DNA of 64,000 nt, taken from contig CAJUAK010000001.1 in the NCBI GenBank assembly GCA_910584385.1, positions 124,001 to 188,000 on the forward strand, read 5' to 3'. Both the position numbers and the translations under genes were made by a program. The notes under the pieces are model-generated. The model saw only the letters and a list, made by a program, of their open reading frames with translations, was not told the origin of the DNA and searched no databases. Below are positions 62,387 to 64,000 of this stretch, one piece after another. The DNA comes from an uncultured Alphaproteobacteria bacterium. GTDB lineage: Bacteria; Pseudomonadota; Alphaproteobacteria; RF32; CAG-239. How positions within the stretch are numbered: the first letter of the stretch is position 1; every line of letters begins with the position of its first letter.

Positions 62387-63537
62387 GCTTTATCAGATAA
62401 CATTTTATATTTTTTGTATTTATTTTTATGTTTACTATGAAGATTGCCAATAGTTAAATAATAGCATAATTTATGAAAGATATATTTTCCTTTGTAAAAT
62501 TTTTTATGATAATGGTGTTTTATTTTGCCAAATAGCGAGAATGGTTGGTTATTGTCCTTAAGTTTTGTATTAAGAAAATCCTTGTATTCTTTTGTTAACC
62601 ATTCGCTTCCGTCTGTACAAACACGATTTCTCATGTGCATAAATGTTGGAGTTTTTAGTTCAGGTATGTCTCCAAATGTTAACCAAGCATGAGAAATATA
62701 GCAATGTTTTTCAGGGCAGTTATAACCAACAGGGTTAAAATTAATAGGAGTATCGGGATTTTCAAATATATTTTGAAATTCTTTGCAAGAATTGCATTTG
62801 CGTATGCCTCCGCTTTCTAAACTTAGACAAGCGCTCCATAAACCAGCATAACAAAATTCACGGCGTTTTTGCCCCCATAATGATAATCTAAGATTAAACA
62901 TTTCAGAGTTAAATTGTTCCCATGTTTCTTTGTATTTTTGAGGAGATAATTTGGTTAGAATTGGGCGCCCAGGTAGTCTATCATCTCTTAAAACCGTTAC
63001 ATGACATAGGGCTCCAACATTTTTTATACAAGTTTCTTTAATTTCCTCTAACATAGGTATTAAATCATCACTAGCAGCAAGTTCTAATGAAAAGCTGCAA
63101 CCGGCATTTTTTACCTTGTTGACATTGTTCAAAAATTCATTCAGTAAATTTAATCGTTTTAATTCTAAATATTGAAATGAAAACTTAAATAGAATTTTTT
63201 TTCTTATGTGTTCTGGGAGTGATACAAATTCATCAAATTTTTTGGATATTGTGCCGTTTGTTACAATCATTATGTAATGTCCATATTCGGCTAATCCTTT
63301 CACAATATCTATTAATTCATGAGAAAGCATGGTTTCTCCACCGCCACAGATATTAAAGCAGCAAATTCCTCCAAGTCTTTCTGGGCGTAATGCATATATT
63401 ATAGTTTCTACCGGATATTTTAGTGGATGTGCTTTACTGTCAAATAAATTTTGTTGCGTTATATAGCAATATGAACAACGTAAATTACATTTAGTGATAG
63501 GAATATATAAATCTATAAATTTTTTTACTTTATCCAT
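62383..63537 (-). CDS. Radical SAM protein with extra cysteines
   Basis: 384 residues. The canonical CxxxCxxC is CNLRCSYC at 17-24, binding the 4Fe-4S cluster that cleaves S-adenosylmethionine. A glycine-rich SAM-binding CGGGETML follows. The C-terminal half has further cysteines (FCYAGLWSACLS, IRKCNSCKEF, YNCPEKHCY) that may bind auxiliary clusters (SPASM/twitch-like). Substrate unknown; placed between an acyltransferase and a deacetylase in a glycan operon, a sugar or a lipid-linked intermediate is likely. Confidence 0.82.
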   Translation of the reverse strand: MDKVKKFIDLYIPITKCNLRCSYCYITQQNLFDSKAHPLKYPVETIIYALRPERLGGICCFNICGGGETMLSHELIDIVKGLAEYGHYIMIVTNGTISKKFDEFVSLPEHIRKKILFKFSFQYLELKRLNLLNEFLNNVNKVKNAGCSFSLELAASDDLIPMLEEIKETCIKNVGALCHVTVLRDDRLPGRPILTKLSPQKYKETWEQFNSEMFNLRLSLWGQKRREFCYAGLWSACLSLESGGIRKCNSCKEFQNIFENPDTPINFNPVGYNCPEKHCYISHAWLTFGDIPELKTPTFMHMRNRVCTDGSEWLTKEYKDFLNTKLKDNNQPFSLFGKIKHHYHKKFYKGKYIFHKLCYYLTIGNLHSKHKNKYKKYKMLSDKA

Positions 63538-63539
63538 TC

Positions 63540-63956
63540 TTATGACCTTCCTATGATTGTTGCAGGATTTCCGTATACAATGCTATTATCCGGTACATCT
63601 TTTAATACAACGCTGTTTGCACCGATAATTACATTGTTTCCTATAGTTATTCCGCCTATTATGGCAGCGCCGGCATAAATTGTTACATTATTGCCAATAC
63701 TGGGGTAGTCTTGAGGGTAGATACTTTTATCGCCATATTTGCCACCAATGGTTACGTTCTGGTATACTTTACAGTTTTCTTCAAATTTTCGATATCCTAA
63801 AACAATACCATAAGGGTGATCAAATTTTGTATTCTTTTTTAATAATTCATCTAAATTTTCAATGTGGCAGATATTTTTAAGACGGAAATAATCTGTCATT
63901 ACATCTCCTCTAGCGTTTTTTAATAGCGCTTTTGCTATCTTGTGTAGTATTTTCAT
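63540..63956 (-). CDS. Hexapeptide-repeat acyltransferase (serine O-acetyltransferase-like)
   Basis: 138 residues, complete. Left-handed beta-helix repeats: PSIGNNVTIYAGAAIIGGIT, IGNNVIIGANSVVLKDVPDN, SIVYGNPATIIG. Family members transfer acetyl groups to sugars or serine. First visible gene of the minus-strand operon; the remaining 44 bases of the window (63957-64000) hold only its AGAGAAAG ribosome site and no coding feature I can read. Confidence 0.85.
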   Translation of the reverse strand: MKILHKIAKALLKNARGDVMTDYFRLKNICHIENLDELLKKNTKFDHPYGIVLGYRKFEENCKVYQNVTIGGKYGDKSIYPQDYPSIGNNVTIYAGAAIIGGITIGNNVIIGANSVVLKDVPDNSIVYGNPATIIGRS

Positions 63957-64000
63957 AATCTTTCTCTATTCTTTTATATGACTTCTAATTAAGTTAGCCA

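Noticed and set aside
1..64000. CRISPR arrays, insertion sequences, rRNA genes, type II toxin-antitoxin pairs
   Set aside because: No spaced direct repeats, no transposase frame, no rRNA stretch, and no convincing pair seen on either strand.

Overview
The window looks like chromosomal DNA of a flagellated, moderately AT-rich alphaproteobacterium carrying a short-tailed (podovirus-like) prophage. The taxonomic case rests on CckA and MipZ, both typical of alphaproteobacteria; on an F1-only ATP synthase operon (delta-alpha-gamma-beta-epsilon, no F0 genes) directly after xerC/priA; on a Lys/Ala-rich N-terminal extension on AtpD; and on the dgt / SPOR protein / nagZ / TatA-like order. Species cannot be named from the sequence. 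An uncultured host-associated lineage is possible but is only a guess.

Layout. 1-8.7 kb, minus strand: cckA (cut by the window edge), flhB-fliR-fliQ, a secreted GH114-like protein, phosphoglucomutase, mipZ and a D,D-carboxypeptidase with a SPOR domain. 8.8-9.13 kb: tRNA-His whose 3' end and terminator are imperfectly duplicated 167 bp downstream. 9.2-13.3 kb, minus: TatA-like protein, nagZ, an M50 protease, a SPOR protein and dgt. 13.4-17.4 kb, plus: xthA, an RNase R, an S41 peptidase and rpmG. 17.5-25.8 kb: xerC (minus), priA and atpHAGDC (plus). 25.8-30.1 kb: DUF3137, lemA and pfkA (minus); a YdcH-like protein, a GNAT, a strongly structured unannotated RNA candidate and rpsU.

30.1-45.0 kb: prophage core. 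It holds a self-cleaving S24/CI-like repressor, two early genes of unknown function, a terminator-bounded leader, TerS-like and TerL proteins, portal, scaffold, major capsid, connector, a large tail protein and an internal-virion-type protein. The lysis block has an endolysin, two small membrane proteins and nested spanins. Two cargo modules sit inside the structural cassette (35.7-37.2 and 39.25-40.27 kb), each ending in terminators. No integrase, replication or recombination gene is visible.

45.0-51.5 kb: a ROK kinase, a beta-barrel outer-membrane protein, tRNA-Met, and a tight three-gene surface-glycan operon (GT2, UDP-GlcNAc 2-epimerase, double-GT fusion). 51.5-53.4 kb: a phage tail-fibre-like gene and a small partner, stranded away from the phage core. 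53.4-60.5 kb: marC, a possible 21-residue membrane peptide, uvrD, and a TPR / MoxR / DUF58 / TPR group. 60.5-64 kb, minus: another glycan operon (hexapeptide acyltransferase, radical SAM protein, polysaccharide deacetylase with an 11-base poly-G tract, GT2).

The features most worth a second look are the structured RNA at 29.48-29.68 kb, the two phage cargo modules (including a mosaic pair of membrane paralogues), the integrase-less prophage with its detached tail-fibre gene, and the poly-G tract in the glycan operon.
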